Origin: UBA288 sp050178135
GTDB taxonomy: Archaea; Halobacteriota; Methanomicrobia; Methanomicrobiales; Methanospirillaceae
NCBI GenBank assembly: GCA_050178135.1
Contig: JBFXGJ010000002.1
Span: 1-64,000 of the forward strand
Length of the DNA stretch: 64,000 nucleotides
Direction of reading: 5' to 3'
In this document: piece by piece, positions 25,598 to 34,786 of the stretch
Layout of the letters: each line of letters starts with the position of its first letter
Numbering within the stretch: position 1 is the stretch's first letter
Translations under genes and position numbers: made by a program
The notes under the pieces: generated by a model
What the model saw: only the letters and a program-made list of their open reading frames with translations
What the model was told of the DNA's origin: nothing
Databases searched by the model: none

Positions 25598-27304
25598 ATG
25601 ACCGAACTGTTCATTCGGAATGGGGCGGTCTTCGACCCGACGCGGGGAATCGACGGCGACGTGATGGATGTCGCGATCCGCGACGGCCGGATCGTGGAAT
25701 CGGTCGGGTCCAGTGCGAAGGTGATCGACGCCACCGGTAAGACCGTGATGGCCGGCGGGGTGGACGTTCACTCCCATGTCGCCGGTCCGAAGGTGAACGC
25801 GGGCCGGACGATGCGCCCCGAGGACAAACTCTTCAAGAGCCCGATGGCCTCCGGTGGCAACCGGATGGAGATGGGCTTCTCGATCCCCTCGACCTTCAAG
25901 ACCGGGTACGATTACGCTCGGATGGGGTACGCGTTTGTAATGGAGGCCGCGATGCCGCCGCTCCATTCACCGCATGTCCACGAGGAGATTCACGACACGC
26001 CGATCATCGACGAGGGGGCCCTGCCTGTCTTCGGCAATAACTGGTTCGTGCTGGAGTATCTCAAGCGAAAAGAGATTGAGAACGCGGCGGCTTACACCGC
26101 CTGGCTTCTCAAGGCCTCGAAGGGGTACGGCATCAAGGTCGTGAATCCGGGCGGCACCGAGGCGTGGGGTTGGGGCCTGAACTGCCTCACCCTTGACGAC
26201 GAGGTACCGTACTTCCAGATCACTCCAAAGGAGATCATCAGCGGCCTGATCCAGACCAACGAATACCTCGGTCTCCCGCACTCGATCCATATCCACCAGA
26301 ACGATCTCGGGAACCCCGGCAATTATCGGACCACCATCGACTCGCTCAGGCTTGCAGAGGGCGTGAGGGCGAACAACCGGTTTGGCCGCGAGCAGGTGAT
26401 GCACTCGACCCACCTGCAGTTCCACGCCTATGGTGGCGACTCGTGGGCCACGTTCGAATCGCGGGCCCGCGAGGTGGTGAACTACGTCAATCATCAGAAG
26501 AATATCACGTTCGACCTCGGGTGCGTCACCCTCGACGAGACGACGACCATGACGGCCGACGGTCCCTTCGAGCATCACCTCAATGGGCTCAACCATCTGA
26601 AGTGGACAAACGTCGACGTCGAGCTCGAGACAGCTGCGGGTGTTGTCCCGTATGTGTACGACCCAAAGATAAAGGTCTGTGGGATACAGTGGGCGATCGG
26701 CCTCGAACTCGCCCTCCTGTGCGAGGACATGAACCGTTGTTTCATCACCACCGATCACCCGAACGCTGGGCCGTTCACACGCTACCCCCGCATCTACAGC
26801 TGGCTGATGTCTCAGAAATATCGCCAGGCGACGCTTGATTCGTTCAAGCACAGCGCCAAGGTCACAGCGGCGACTGAGATCGCGTCGCTCGACCGGGAAC
26901 TGACCCTGTACGAGATCGCCCAGATGACCCGCTCGGGACCGGCACAAGCCCTCGGGCTCGGAGACTTCTACGGTGGTCTCGCACCCGGCATGGACGGGAA
27001 CGTCGTGGTCTACAACCTGGACCCGAACGAACTCCCCTCCGACCCTGAACAGCTCGAGGCGGCTTTCCAGCGGGCATCCTGGTTCATCAAGACCGGCGAT
27101 ATCGTCGTGAAGGATGGCGAGATCATGAGCCACGGCAACAAGCGGACCCTCTGGGTCAGGGCGAAGACCCCCGAGAACCCCCAGGTCCGCCGTGATATCC
27201 ACGACAAGTTCCTGAAGGACTACACGGTGGGACTCGACAACTACGAGGTGCGCGACTACCTGGCGCCCAACCCGTATGTGATCGAGGTCGACATGGAGGC
27301 CTGA
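25598..27304 (+). CDS. fwdA: Formylmethanofuran dehydrogenase subunit A (amidohydrolase)
   Basis: 568 residues from ATG 25598, one base past the fwdB stop. It belongs to the dihydroorotase-like amidohydrolases with a binuclear metal centre: GGVDVHSHVAGPKVN gives the first two His ligands, HSIHIHQNDLG and STHLQFHAYGGDS later ones, and CFITTDHPNAGPFTRYP carries the catalytic Asp region. The subunit condenses formate with methanofuran. Length is standard. It overlaps nothing and is two bases from fwdC, so the four fwd genes form one unit. Confidence 0.96.
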   Translation: MTELFIRNGAVFDPTRGIDGDVMDVAIRDGRIVESVGSSAKVIDATGKTVMAGGVDVHSHVAGPKVNAGRTMRPEDKLFKSPMASGGNRMEMGFSIPSTFKTGYDYARMGYAFVMEAAMPPLHSPHVHEEIHDTPIIDEGALPVFGNNWFVLEYLKRKEIENAAAYTAWLLKASKGYGIKVVNPGGTEAWGWGLNCLTLDDEVPYFQITPKEIISGLIQTNEYLGLPHSIHIHQNDLGNPGNYRTTIDSLRLAEGVRANNRFGREQVMHSTHLQFHAYGGDSWATFESRAREVVNYVNHQKNITFDLGCVTLDETTTMTADGPFEHHLNGLNHLKWTNVDVELETAAGVVPYVYDPKIKVCGIQWAIGLELALLCEDMNRCFITTDHPNAGPFTRYPRIYSWLMSQKYRQATLDSFKHSAKVTAATEIASLDRELTLYEIAQMTRSGPAQALGLGDFYGGLAPGMDGNVVVYNLDPNELPSDPEQLEAAFQRASWFIKTGDIVVKDGEIMSHGNKRTLWVRAKTPENPQVRRDIHDKFLKDYTVGLDNYEVRDYLAPNPYVIEVDMEA

Positions 27305-27306
27305 GC

Positions 27307-28110
27307 ATGGCAACGATCAGATTGAGACCGATTGCACAGCCTGACCTCTGCATCGACTGCTATGCCATCAGCCCCGATGCGATGGCGGGGAAGACCGCGC
27401 TTGAGATCGCCGATCTCGAGATCTGGGAGGGCAAGATCAAGACCCGTCTCGGTGACTTCTTCGAGATTGACGGGGCTGGAGGCTCGATACCGGCAGAGAC
27501 AGAGATCGTGATCGACGGCGATGTCTCTCGCGCGAAGTACATCGGCTACAAGATGACCGGCGGATCGGTCACCGTCAAGGGAAATGTGGACATGTACCTT
27601 GGCGGGTGGATGAAGGGCGGGACGATCCATGTCCTGGGTGATGTCGATTCGTTCTGCGGCATCCAGATGGAAGGAGGCGAGATTGTGGTTGACGGACGTG
27701 CACAGAACCATGTCGGGTGCTCGTACCGCGGCGATTGGCGCGGGATGCGCGGTGGCATCCTCAGGATCCGTGGCGACGCCGGCAACGACATCGGGACCTT
27801 CATGAACGGGGGGACGATCGTGATCGAGGGCGATGCCTTCATCCACGTCTCGACGCATGCAGAGGGCGGCACGGTGATCATCAAGGGCGACGTCCAGGGA
27901 CGGGTCGGCGGCCAGATGGTCAAGGGAGATATCTACGTGCTCGGATCGATCCAGCATATGCTCCCCGGGTTCAAGAGGGTCGAGAGCGTCGAGAGGGATG
28001 TCGACGGTCAGCTCTACAAACTCGACCACTTCATTGGTGATCTCGGTGAGCGCCACCCGACCGTGAAGGGCCAGGAAGTCTATGGACATCTCTATGTTCG
28101 GGCGTCCTGA
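27307..28110 (+). CDS. fwdC: Formylmethanofuran dehydrogenase subunit C
   Basis: 267 residues. The central part is a right-handed beta-helix built of repeats such as YKMTGGSVTVKGNVDMYLGG, MKGGTIHVLGDVDSFCG, MEGGEIVVDGRAQNHVG, MNGGTIVIEGDAFIHVS and AEGGTVIIKGDVQGRVG, as in the C-terminal domain of glutamate synthase. It is a structural subunit of the Fwd core. It is the last gene of the operon; FwdF, FwdG and FwdE/H are not here and must be elsewhere. Confidence 0.96.
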   Translation: MATIRLRPIAQPDLCIDCYAISPDAMAGKTALEIADLEIWEGKIKTRLGDFFEIDGAGGSIPAETEIVIDGDVSRAKYIGYKMTGGSVTVKGNVDMYLGGWMKGGTIHVLGDVDSFCGIQMEGGEIVVDGRAQNHVGCSYRGDWRGMRGGILRIRGDAGNDIGTFMNGGTIVIEGDAFIHVSTHAEGGTVIIKGDVQGRVGGQMVKGDIYVLGSIQHMLPGFKRVESVERDVDGQLYKLDHFIGDLGERHPTVKGQEVYGHLYVRAS

Positions 28111-28191
28111 ATTGGAAAGGTCTGGCGATCAGGATCTGTCCTGCCGGCCCCCCTCCCCCCTCTCCAGCAGGCCAGGACAGGCGGAGATCAC

Positions 28192-28947
28192 ATGAGCGGT
28201 GAGGATCCGGGGGCGGCATTTGTCTCAGCAACCTCCTACCCCGACTATTCGACGACCGACCAGCTTCGGGGGCTTCCACAACCCCCGTTCGAGCTCCCAG
28301 TTCCGCCGAACGCGACGATCATGCCCCTCCCTGAGCCAGGTGAGGTTCGGGTGGCGCAGGTGTCAGTCCGGGACGCCCTGGAGTGGTGGGAACCGACAGG
28401 GATGCTTCACCGCACCGAGATAACGATCGAGGACCTTTCGTTCCTTCTCTGGTGCACCCAGGCGGTCAGGGAACTCTCAGGTGGCGAACGTGTCACGCTT
28501 CGGAATGTCCCGTCCTGCGGTATGCGGCATCCGCTGGAGACCTATCTCGTGGTGAATGCGGTTCGGGGGCTCTCTCCGGGTTTGTGGCGGTATCTCCCGC
28601 TTACCCACAGGCTTGTCTTCCTCTCCGGGGACTCGGAACTCACTGACAGTCTGGCTGCAGCGTGCATGAACGTCCCGGGTGTCCACTTTGCTGCGGTCAC
28701 GTTCGCCTGGACGGCCGTTCCGTACCGGGCGACATGGGCTCTCGGGGCACGCGGGTATCGCGGTCTCTTCATCGATGCCGGCACCGTCTGCCAGGCGCTC
28801 GTGATGGCTTCTGCAAGCGTCGGGTGCGAAGTACGACCGATCAACCTCTTTCATGACGCACTCGTCTCTCGCCTGATTGGGTGTGATGGGACAATCGAGT
28901 TCCCAGTCCAGCTGGCGGCCGTCGGGAGGCGCGAATCCCGTCTCTGA
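28192..28947 (+). CDS. SagB-type nitroreductase-like oxidoreductase
   Basis: 251 residues, ATG 28192 behind GGCGGAGATCAC. It is a flavin nitroreductase-fold protein of the SagB subgroup: DALEWWEPTGMLHRTEITIEDLSFLLWCTQAV, VPSCGMRHPLETYLVVNAVRGLSPGLWRY, and the C-terminal GHxA-like region YRGLFIDAGTVCQALVMASASVGCEVRPI. The FMN-binding pattern is plausible. Stand-alone copies in archaea are not tied to peptide toxins and their substrates are unknown. It follows fwdC by 81 bp and may be read through from the fwd promoter. Confidence 0.8.
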   Translation: MSGEDPGAAFVSATSYPDYSTTDQLRGLPQPPFELPVPPNATIMPLPEPGEVRVAQVSVRDALEWWEPTGMLHRTEITIEDLSFLLWCTQAVRELSGGERVTLRNVPSCGMRHPLETYLVVNAVRGLSPGLWRYLPLTHRLVFLSGDSELTDSLAAACMNVPGVHFAAVTFAWTAVPYRATWALGARGYRGLFIDAGTVCQALVMASASVGCEVRPINLFHDALVSRLIGCDGTIEFPVQLAAVGRRESRL

Positions 28948-29379
28948 AACGATCCCCCCACCTCCCATCGTCTCTCTCGTTACCGGAGGTTTTCAGTACA
29001 TCATTTTTCATTAATACACAAGATTAATTAATGATAAGTGTTCTACTTTTATCCGGTATCGTCCCGATTCCGCACCCGTCCGCGTCACTCTGCCACCACG
29101 CCGGGCGGGCGATCGTCAGGCACATCCCGGTCAACCGGGTGCTTGCCTGTCGTACGGGCCGGGGCATGCCAGAAGAAACACAACCGGGATGGAGATACTG
29201 GGGACGTTTCGATCCCGCCCAAGTCATCGGTAACTGACTTTTTGCCGGCCGGCCTTCCAGGCCTGTCGGCTCTCATTCTCGAGATCGATGTGGTTGCTGA
29301 TGCAGGTCGTGAAAAATTAGAAAAGAGATCCGCTGTAGGGGCTGGAGGCCCGGATGGAGGGACTCGGGCCTGTTCCTAT
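28948..29379. other. 432-bp stretch without a convincing gene; inverted repeat inside
   Basis: Holds a perfect inverted repeat, TCATTAAT (29008-29015) and ATTAATGA (29027-29034), with an 11-bp spacer, in an AT-rich block of about 55 bp. Short frames here (for example 29031-29237) have no ribosome site or protein-like composition. The block probably is a promoter or terminator; no downstream gene on the plus strand could be identified, so a small RNA is conceivable. Confidence 0.4.
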
Positions 29380-30018
29380 TCAAGCGATGGGGTCGTAGTA
29401 CGGTTCGTCTCGACAGAGAGCGCAGGTGCCGTCCACCAGGAGATTGTCGGGCACAAGTTCGCCGCAGCAGGAGCAGCGCCCCGCGTCCCAGCCCGTCCGC
29501 TGGGTCACACGGACCCTGACACGCTCCACCTGTAAACAGTCTCTGGTTCCCTGCAGGATCTCGTCGAAGAGCTGCCCCGTCATAGTACGCTTATCGAAAC
29601 CCGGGTCGTGCATAAACCATGCATAATACACCGGGAGTACTTTCATACGCTCTTCATCGAGGAAGACGCGGACCGCCTCGGCGCTCGATTCCAGGCTCGG
29701 ACGATTCATGGTGATCGCGAACCTGCCGGCGTGAAGCACCCGGAGTCGGTTGTTGCCGATAGTGCAGTGGGCGATCACCTGGAGTGCATCGGGAAGGCAT
29801 TTCTTTGTCTCCGCGACGGCGAAGAGCTTCTCACCAGGGGATGCGCCGAGCTCGGCAAGCGCCCGTTCGACCATGAAGATTCCCATTAGTAGCCCGGGGG
29901 CGGGATAGGTATGGAACTCGCTACACCGGGCGATGGTCTCGATGATCGAGTCTGAAAGTCCGGCTTTGCGAGCATGTGACAGGACACCGGAGGGATCGGT
30001 TTCGTCTCTTGATGACAT
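29380..30018 (-). CDS. FmdE-like protein with zinc ribbon, altered metal motif
   Basis: 212 residues from ATG 30018 (MSSRDETDPSG). The N-terminal domain resembles FmdE (PF02663), the protein family found with molybdenum formylmethanofuran dehydrogenase: helix, then FHTYPAPGLLMGIFMVERALAELG where the family usually has a FHGHxCPG motif, then LFAVAETKKCLPDALQVIAHCTIGNNRL. The His/Cys pair of the usual motif is missing here. The C terminus is a zinc ribbon (CSCCGELV and CALC). TTTAAA at 30041-30046 sits about 25 bp before the start, pointing to a leaderless transcript. It is divergent from fdhAB. Confidence 0.8.
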   Translation of the reverse strand: MSSRDETDPSGVLSHARKAGLSDSIIETIARCSEFHTYPAPGLLMGIFMVERALAELGASPGEKLFAVAETKKCLPDALQVIAHCTIGNNRLRVLHAGRFAITMNRPSLESSAEAVRVFLDEERMKVLPVYYAWFMHDPGFDKRTMTGQLFDEILQGTRDCLQVERVRVRVTQRTGWDAGRCSCCGELVPDNLLVDGTCALCRDEPYYDPIA

Positions 30019-30085
30019 GGATGATAATTGGGATGAACCCTTTAAACACATTTCCCAAATTAACATGTTTCATCTTTTATCACGC

Positions 30086-30110
30086 ATGTCCTGATCTGCG
30101 CGCAGGACAT
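30086..30110. promoter_or_regulatory. Perfect inverted repeat between the FmdE-like gene and fdhA
   Basis: ATGTCCTG (30086-30093) and CAGGACAT (30103-30110) with a 9-bp GC-rich spacer, in the 246-bp divergent region. It lies upstream of the probable fdhA TATA stretch (TAAATTTATG, 30161-30170). Candidate operator shared by both promoters, or a stem-loop if transcribed. Confidence 0.5.
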
Positions 30111-30264
30111 TTACGGGGTATTTATCGATTAATATCGGTGGACTTCAATATAGAAGTTAATAAATTTATGTTTACCTGGGGGGAATGTTTTTTAAAATGG
30201 TCCGTGTCAGATCAACATTGTCACGACCATGCCGGTCTCACGGCTGGTATGACCAACAGGATTG

Positions 30265-32340
30265 ATGACTGTGAGCACAACAGAATCAGAAGAACTGAAG
30301 TATGTGCCGACGACCTGCCCGTACTGCGGCGTGGGTTGCGGCCTGAACCTCGTCGTAAAGGGCAATACGCTCCTGGGCGTCGAGCCCTTCAAGCGGAGCC
30401 CCGTGAACGAGGGTAAGCTCTGTCCGAAGGGAGAGACCTGCTGGGAGCACGTCCAGAAGCCTGAACGGTTGACCACCCCCTTGATCAAGAAGGACGGAAA
30501 GTTCGTCGAGGCGAGCTGGGACGAAGCGCTCGGCCTGATCGCCTCTAAGTTTAAGGAGACCTCCGACAAGTACGGTCCCAAGTCGCTCGGGTTCCAGGTC
30601 TCCTGTAGGACCGTGAACGAGGACTGCTACGCGATGCAGAAGTTCGCCCGTGTCGCGTTCCAGACCAACAACGTCGACAACTGCGCCCGTATCTGCCACG
30701 GGCCGTCCGTCGCCGGCCTTTCGCTCTCGTTCGGCTCCGGTGCGGCGACCAACCCGTTCCACGACGTCCTGAACTCCGACCTGATCATGCTCATCGGCTC
30801 GAACCCGGTCGAGGCTCACCCGCTTGCGGGGAGGCGCGTCGCCCAGGCGAAGCTGAAGGGGATCCCGATCCTTGTCTGCGATCCGCGGTACTCCGCCACC
30901 GCTCGCCTCGCTGATGACTGGCTCCGGTACAACCCCTCGACGCACATCGCCCTGATCAACTCGATGATCTACTGGATCATCAAGGAGAACAAGCACGACA
31001 AGGAGTTCATCGAGAAGCGCACGAAGGGCTTCGAGGAACTCAAGGCGATGGTCGAGAAGTACGCGGACGTCGAGGAGATCACCGGAGTCAAGCCTGAACG
31101 TGTTCGGGAGATCGCGCTCAGGTACGCTGAGGCCAAGAACGCCGTTATCATCTACTGCCTCGGGATCACCGAATTGACCACCGGCACGGACAACGTCCGT
31201 TCATGTGCCAACCTCTCGATGGTCTGCGGTAATATCGGGCGCGAGGGAGTGGGCGTCAATCCGCTCCGCGGCCAGAACAACGTCCAGGGCGCCTGCGATA
31301 TGGGTGCGTACCCGAACGTCTTCTCGGGGTACCAGGCCGTCGCGGTCGAGGACAACCGGAAGAAGATGGAGAAGGCCTGGGGTATGCCAGAGGGTTCCCT
31401 GCCCGACTGGTACGGCCAGACGCTCACCGAGCAGATGTGGGCGACGGGCGAGACGGTCAAGGCGATGTGGATCATGGCACTGAACCCGGTCGTCTCGTAC
31501 CCGAACTCGAACGGGATCATGGAGGCCCTCAAGAGGCTCGACTTCCTCGTCGTCCAGGACATCTTCCGGACGGAGACGACGGAGTTCGCCGATGTCATCC
31601 TCCCCGGCACGTGTTTTGCCGAGAAGGACGGGACCTTCACCTCGGGCGAGCGGCGTATCAACCGCGTTCGGAAGGCGGTCGATGGTCCCGGGCAGTCTAT
31701 CGAGGACTGGAAGGTCTTTACCCTGCTCGCCAAGAAGATGGGCCTCAAGGGCTTCGAGTGGGAGACCGCAGAGGATGTCTGGAACGACATGCGCTCCGTG
31801 ACACCCTCGATGTTCGGGTGCACCTTCGAACGCCTGAACAAGCCCGAATCGCTCCACTGGCCCTGTCCCACGTTCGAACACCCTGGCACTCCGATCCTGC
31901 ACCGTGAGAAGTTCTCGGCGGCAGACGGCCTCGGCACGTTCTTCGGGCTCGAGTACCGCCCGCCGGCGGAAGTGGCCGATGCCGAGTACCCGTTCACCCT
32001 GATGACGGGTCGTTTGATCTTCCACTACCACACGCGCACCCAGACCGCGCGTGCCGAGGTCCTCAACTACGAGGTCCCCGAGAACTACGTCCAGATCAAC
32101 ACCGAGGACGCGAAGCGCCTGGGCATCAAGGAGAACGAACACATCCTGGTCAAGTCCCGGCGTGGTGAGAGCCGACCGCTGGCCCGCATCACCGACGATG
32201 TGGCCCCAGGCGTGCTCTACATGGCGATGCACTTCCCACAGGGAGCCAACGCGCTGACGAACTACGCTCTTGACCCCCTCTCGAAGATGCCGGAGCTGAA
32301 GCACTGTGCTGTCTCTGTTGAGAAGATCACGGAGGCCTGA
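30265..32340 (+). CDS. fdhA: Formate dehydrogenase alpha subunit
   Basis: 691 residues from ATG 30265; the preceding TTG is also in frame but less likely. N-terminal [4Fe-4S] site CPYCGVGCGLNLVV...GKLCPKG. The active-site residue is C144 in NCARICHGPSVAG (TGC at 30694), cysteine rather than selenocysteine. Molybdopterin-binding motifs follow: LIGSNPVEAHPLAGRR, CANLSMVCGNIGREGVGVNPLRGQNNVQGACDMG, and C-terminal TGRLIFHYHTRTQTARA. It oxidises formate and hands electrons to FdhB for F420 reduction. Two bases separate it from fdhB. Confidence 0.97.
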   Translation: MTVSTTESEELKYVPTTCPYCGVGCGLNLVVKGNTLLGVEPFKRSPVNEGKLCPKGETCWEHVQKPERLTTPLIKKDGKFVEASWDEALGLIASKFKETSDKYGPKSLGFQVSCRTVNEDCYAMQKFARVAFQTNNVDNCARICHGPSVAGLSLSFGSGAATNPFHDVLNSDLIMLIGSNPVEAHPLAGRRVAQAKLKGIPILVCDPRYSATARLADDWLRYNPSTHIALINSMIYWIIKENKHDKEFIEKRTKGFEELKAMVEKYADVEEITGVKPERVREIALRYAEAKNAVIIYCLGITELTTGTDNVRSCANLSMVCGNIGREGVGVNPLRGQNNVQGACDMGAYPNVFSGYQAVAVEDNRKKMEKAWGMPEGSLPDWYGQTLTEQMWATGETVKAMWIMALNPVVSYPNSNGIMEALKRLDFLVVQDIFRTETTEFADVILPGTCFAEKDGTFTSGERRINRVRKAVDGPGQSIEDWKVFTLLAKKMGLKGFEWETAEDVWNDMRSVTPSMFGCTFERLNKPESLHWPCPTFEHPGTPILHREKFSAADGLGTFFGLEYRPPAEVADAEYPFTLMTGRLIFHYHTRTQTARAEVLNYEVPENYVQINTEDAKRLGIKENEHILVKSRRGESRPLARITDDVAPGVLYMAMHFPQGANALTNYALDPLSKMPELKHCAVSVEKITEA

Positions 32341-32342
32341 TC

Positions 32343-33596
32343 ATGGTCGCAAAGGGCGAGATGGTCTATGCCTGGACCAATGACCTGAACACTGCCGCGA
32401 AGGCAGAGTGCGGAGGGGCTGTCACCGGCCTCTGGAAGTATGCCCTCGAGAACAAGATCGTGGACGCGGTCTTCGCCGTCAAGAAGGGGTACGACCTCTA
32501 CGACGCCGTTCCTGTCCTGGTCACCGACCCGAAGGAGCTCGACAACACGGCGGGCTCACTCCACTGCGGCACGCTCCTGATGTCGAAGCTGATCAAGAAG
32601 TACCTGAACGGTGCCAAGGACAAGAAGATCGGCGTCACCGTGAAGGGCTGCGACGCGATGGGCATCTACGAGCTGGCCAAGCGCGGCCAGATCAACCTGG
32701 ACAACCTCTTCCTGATCGGTGTCAACTGCGGCGGGTCGGTCTCCCCGATCACCGCCCGGAAGATGATCGCCGAGAAGTTCGGGGTCGATCCCGACACCGT
32801 CGTGAAGGAGGAGATCGATAAGGGCCAGTTCATCATCCAGACCGCGGACGGCCAGCACAAGGGGATCTCGATCGACGAGCTCGAGGAGGAGGGCTACGGC
32901 CGACGCGCGAATTGCCGCCGTTGCACCATGAAGGTCCCTCGCCAGGCGGACATCGCCGCCGGGAACTGGGGCGTCATCGGTGAGAAAGCCGGCAAGGCGA
33001 CCTTCCTCGAGGTATGCAGCGAGAAGGGCGCGGACCTGATCAACAAGGCCGCCGCCGCCGGCGCCATCTCGACCGAAGCCGCGAACCCGAAGGGGATCGA
33101 GATCCGGGGCAAGATCGAGAAGGCGATGTTCAAGCTCGCCGACAAGTGGCGTGCCCACGACTTCGAGGGGCTTGGCGAGGGCGATGACCGTCTTCGCTTC
33201 ATCCTCGGTGAGACGAGCCGCTGTATCAAGTGCTACGCCTGCATCGAGAACTGCCCGATCTGTTACTGCGAGTCGTGCAGCACCAAGAACCCGGCGCTCG
33301 TCCCGCCGGGCCGTCTCCCGGTCAGCCCGATGTTCCACCTGATCCGCCTCGCCCACGTGGCGGACTCGTGTGTGAACTGCGGCCAGTGCGAGGAGAACTG
33401 CCCGATGGAGATCCCGAACGCGCGGATAATGCATGCGAACCAGGTCGAGCTCTCGAAGATCTTCGGGTACAAGCCCGGACAGGACATGAAGCTCCCGATC
33501 CTGGCACTCGTCGAGGAGAAGACCGAGCGCCGTCGCCTGGCAAACACCGGCGACGACCAGATCTACGAGAACGTCTTCAACCCACTCGCCGAGTAG
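32343..33596 (+). CDS. fdhB: Formate dehydrogenase beta subunit, F420-reducing
   Basis: 417 residues of the FrhB/FdhB family: TVKGCDAMGIYELAKRGQI, GVNCGGSVSP, GYGRRANCRRCTMKVPRQADIAAGNWG (flavin and Fe-S site). The C terminus carries two further cluster motifs, CIKCYACIENCPICYCESC and CVNCGQCEENCPMEIP. FAD and F420 bind in the N-terminal half. It transfers electrons from FdhA to F420, and in Methanomicrobiales and Methanococcales the pair can also join the heterodisulfide reductase complex. A 278-bp gap without a clear gene follows. Confidence 0.96.
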   Translation: MVAKGEMVYAWTNDLNTAAKAECGGAVTGLWKYALENKIVDAVFAVKKGYDLYDAVPVLVTDPKELDNTAGSLHCGTLLMSKLIKKYLNGAKDKKIGVTVKGCDAMGIYELAKRGQINLDNLFLIGVNCGGSVSPITARKMIAEKFGVDPDTVVKEEIDKGQFIIQTADGQHKGISIDELEEEGYGRRANCRRCTMKVPRQADIAAGNWGVIGEKAGKATFLEVCSEKGADLINKAAAAGAISTEAANPKGIEIRGKIEKAMFKLADKWRAHDFEGLGEGDDRLRFILGETSRCIKCYACIENCPICYCESCSTKNPALVPPGRLPVSPMFHLIRLAHVADSCVNCGQCEENCPMEIPNARIMHANQVELSKIFGYKPGQDMKLPILALVEEKTERRRLANTGDDQIYENVFNPLAE

Positions 33597-33874
33597 GGCA
33601 CTATGCGGGCGGCGGCACCGGCCATCTCCGGTCGGTCCTCGGACAAGGGCGCCGCCGCCCCTCCCCTCTTCTGCCCCCGTGGATCGGCCAGGCCGCTCGG
33701 CGTATCCCAGGCCGCGTCACGAGGTCACTTCCTGGATCCTGACCTGTTCTCCCGTTTCTTCACAGCCGGTCCGCCCCTGTTTGAACCCTGTTTCGGGGAA
33801 TCTTTCAGCCCTCTCACGAAATTGATGCCGGCATTCGCGCCGAGACCGAACCTTTCTTCGGGCCGTCCTGCGCA

Positions 33875-34711
33875 GTGAATGGTAATAGAATGCAGCGGAA
33901 TCGGCAGGTCGTGCATGCCGCACCAGGATGCCCGGTCGTCCTGGTGCATGGCTGGAACAGCCACCCGGGGGTCTGGAACCGTCTTGCACTTCGATTGGAG
34001 GCAGCATCGCGCCCCTGCTGGCGGTTCGACCACTCCCAACTGGTCACTCAGGGCCTCCGTGGGCGAGCGGCGGCACTGGCGTCCTTCGTCGAAGCGCAGC
34101 GAGACGAGACCGGTTACGACGGCCACATTGACTTCGTCTGCCACTCGTTCGGGACGTGCATCGCCAGGCAGTACCTGGAGGTGGCCGATGGATCCCTCCG
34201 ACGAGAGCGAGTTCGTCGGCTGATCGGGCTCGGTCCGCCGAACAACGGTTCGGCCCTTGCCGAGCTCTTCAGCGACCCCAGGCAGGGCCCGGTGATCATC
34301 CGGCGGCTTGCCGGCGTCTTCGTCCCCGAGGGGTTCGATCCCTTCGCCGACCCGATCGTCCAGGACATCCGTCCGAACGCAGAAGCCATGCAGCGCCTCC
34401 GCACCGCAGGACTGCGCCCCGACATCCTCTACGGTGTGATCGTCACGGGGAATCCCGGGGGTGATCCGGGATTCTTCCCTTGGTTCGGGGGACGAACATG
34501 GGCACAGGACGGCGCGGCGGAGCTGGCAGTCCTGGAGGGGGATGGATGTATCGCCCACGCCGAGTCTGCCCTCCCCGGGGTGCCGCTCGAGTTGATCGTC
34601 CCCGAGCCGGACAGTCCTGTTCCCCCGCTCCATTACTGCCACATCTACCTGCCGCGCAACCCGCGTGTGATCGACCGGGTGATCGCCCAGCTATCCACCC
34701 CCTTGCTCTGA
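33875..34711 (+). CDS. Alpha/beta hydrolase, lipase-like
   Basis: 278 residues. The oxyanion-hole strand is VVLVHGWNSHPGVWNRLALRL, the nucleophile elbow CHSFGT (Ser in HxSxGT) near residue 90, and the catalytic His probably in PPLHYCHIYLPRNPRV near the C terminus, where a phrase like this closes triacylglycerol lipase-type domains. No signal peptide, so cytoplasmic. GTG 33875 and ATG 33890 are both possible starts, neither with a good ribosome site. Substrate unknown. Confidence 0.8.
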   Translation: MNGNRMQRNRQVVHAAPGCPVVLVHGWNSHPGVWNRLALRLEAASRPCWRFDHSQLVTQGLRGRAAALASFVEAQRDETGYDGHIDFVCHSFGTCIARQYLEVADGSLRRERVRRLIGLGPPNNGSALAELFSDPRQGPVIIRRLAGVFVPEGFDPFADPIVQDIRPNAEAMQRLRTAGLRPDILYGVIVTGNPGGDPGFFPWFGGRTWAQDGAAELAVLEGDGCIAHAESALPGVPLELIVPEPDSPVPPLHYCHIYLPRNPRVIDRVIAQLSTPLL

Positions 34712-34786
34712 TCTGGGCCGGCCTTAACCCGGGAAATTTCTGAACCTTTTTCCCTGTGCCCCGCCACCGTAGTACAGGGGGTCCTA

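Noticed and set aside
29038..29535. 165-aa open frame in the gap before the FmdE-like gene
   Set aside because: It runs into the antisense of the FmdE-like zinc ribbon and has no ribosome site or protein-like pattern.
30265..32340. Possible selenocysteine in FdhA or FwdB
   Set aside because: Both active-site positions are encoded by TGC cysteine (30694 and 24586), and no in-frame TGA interrupts either gene.
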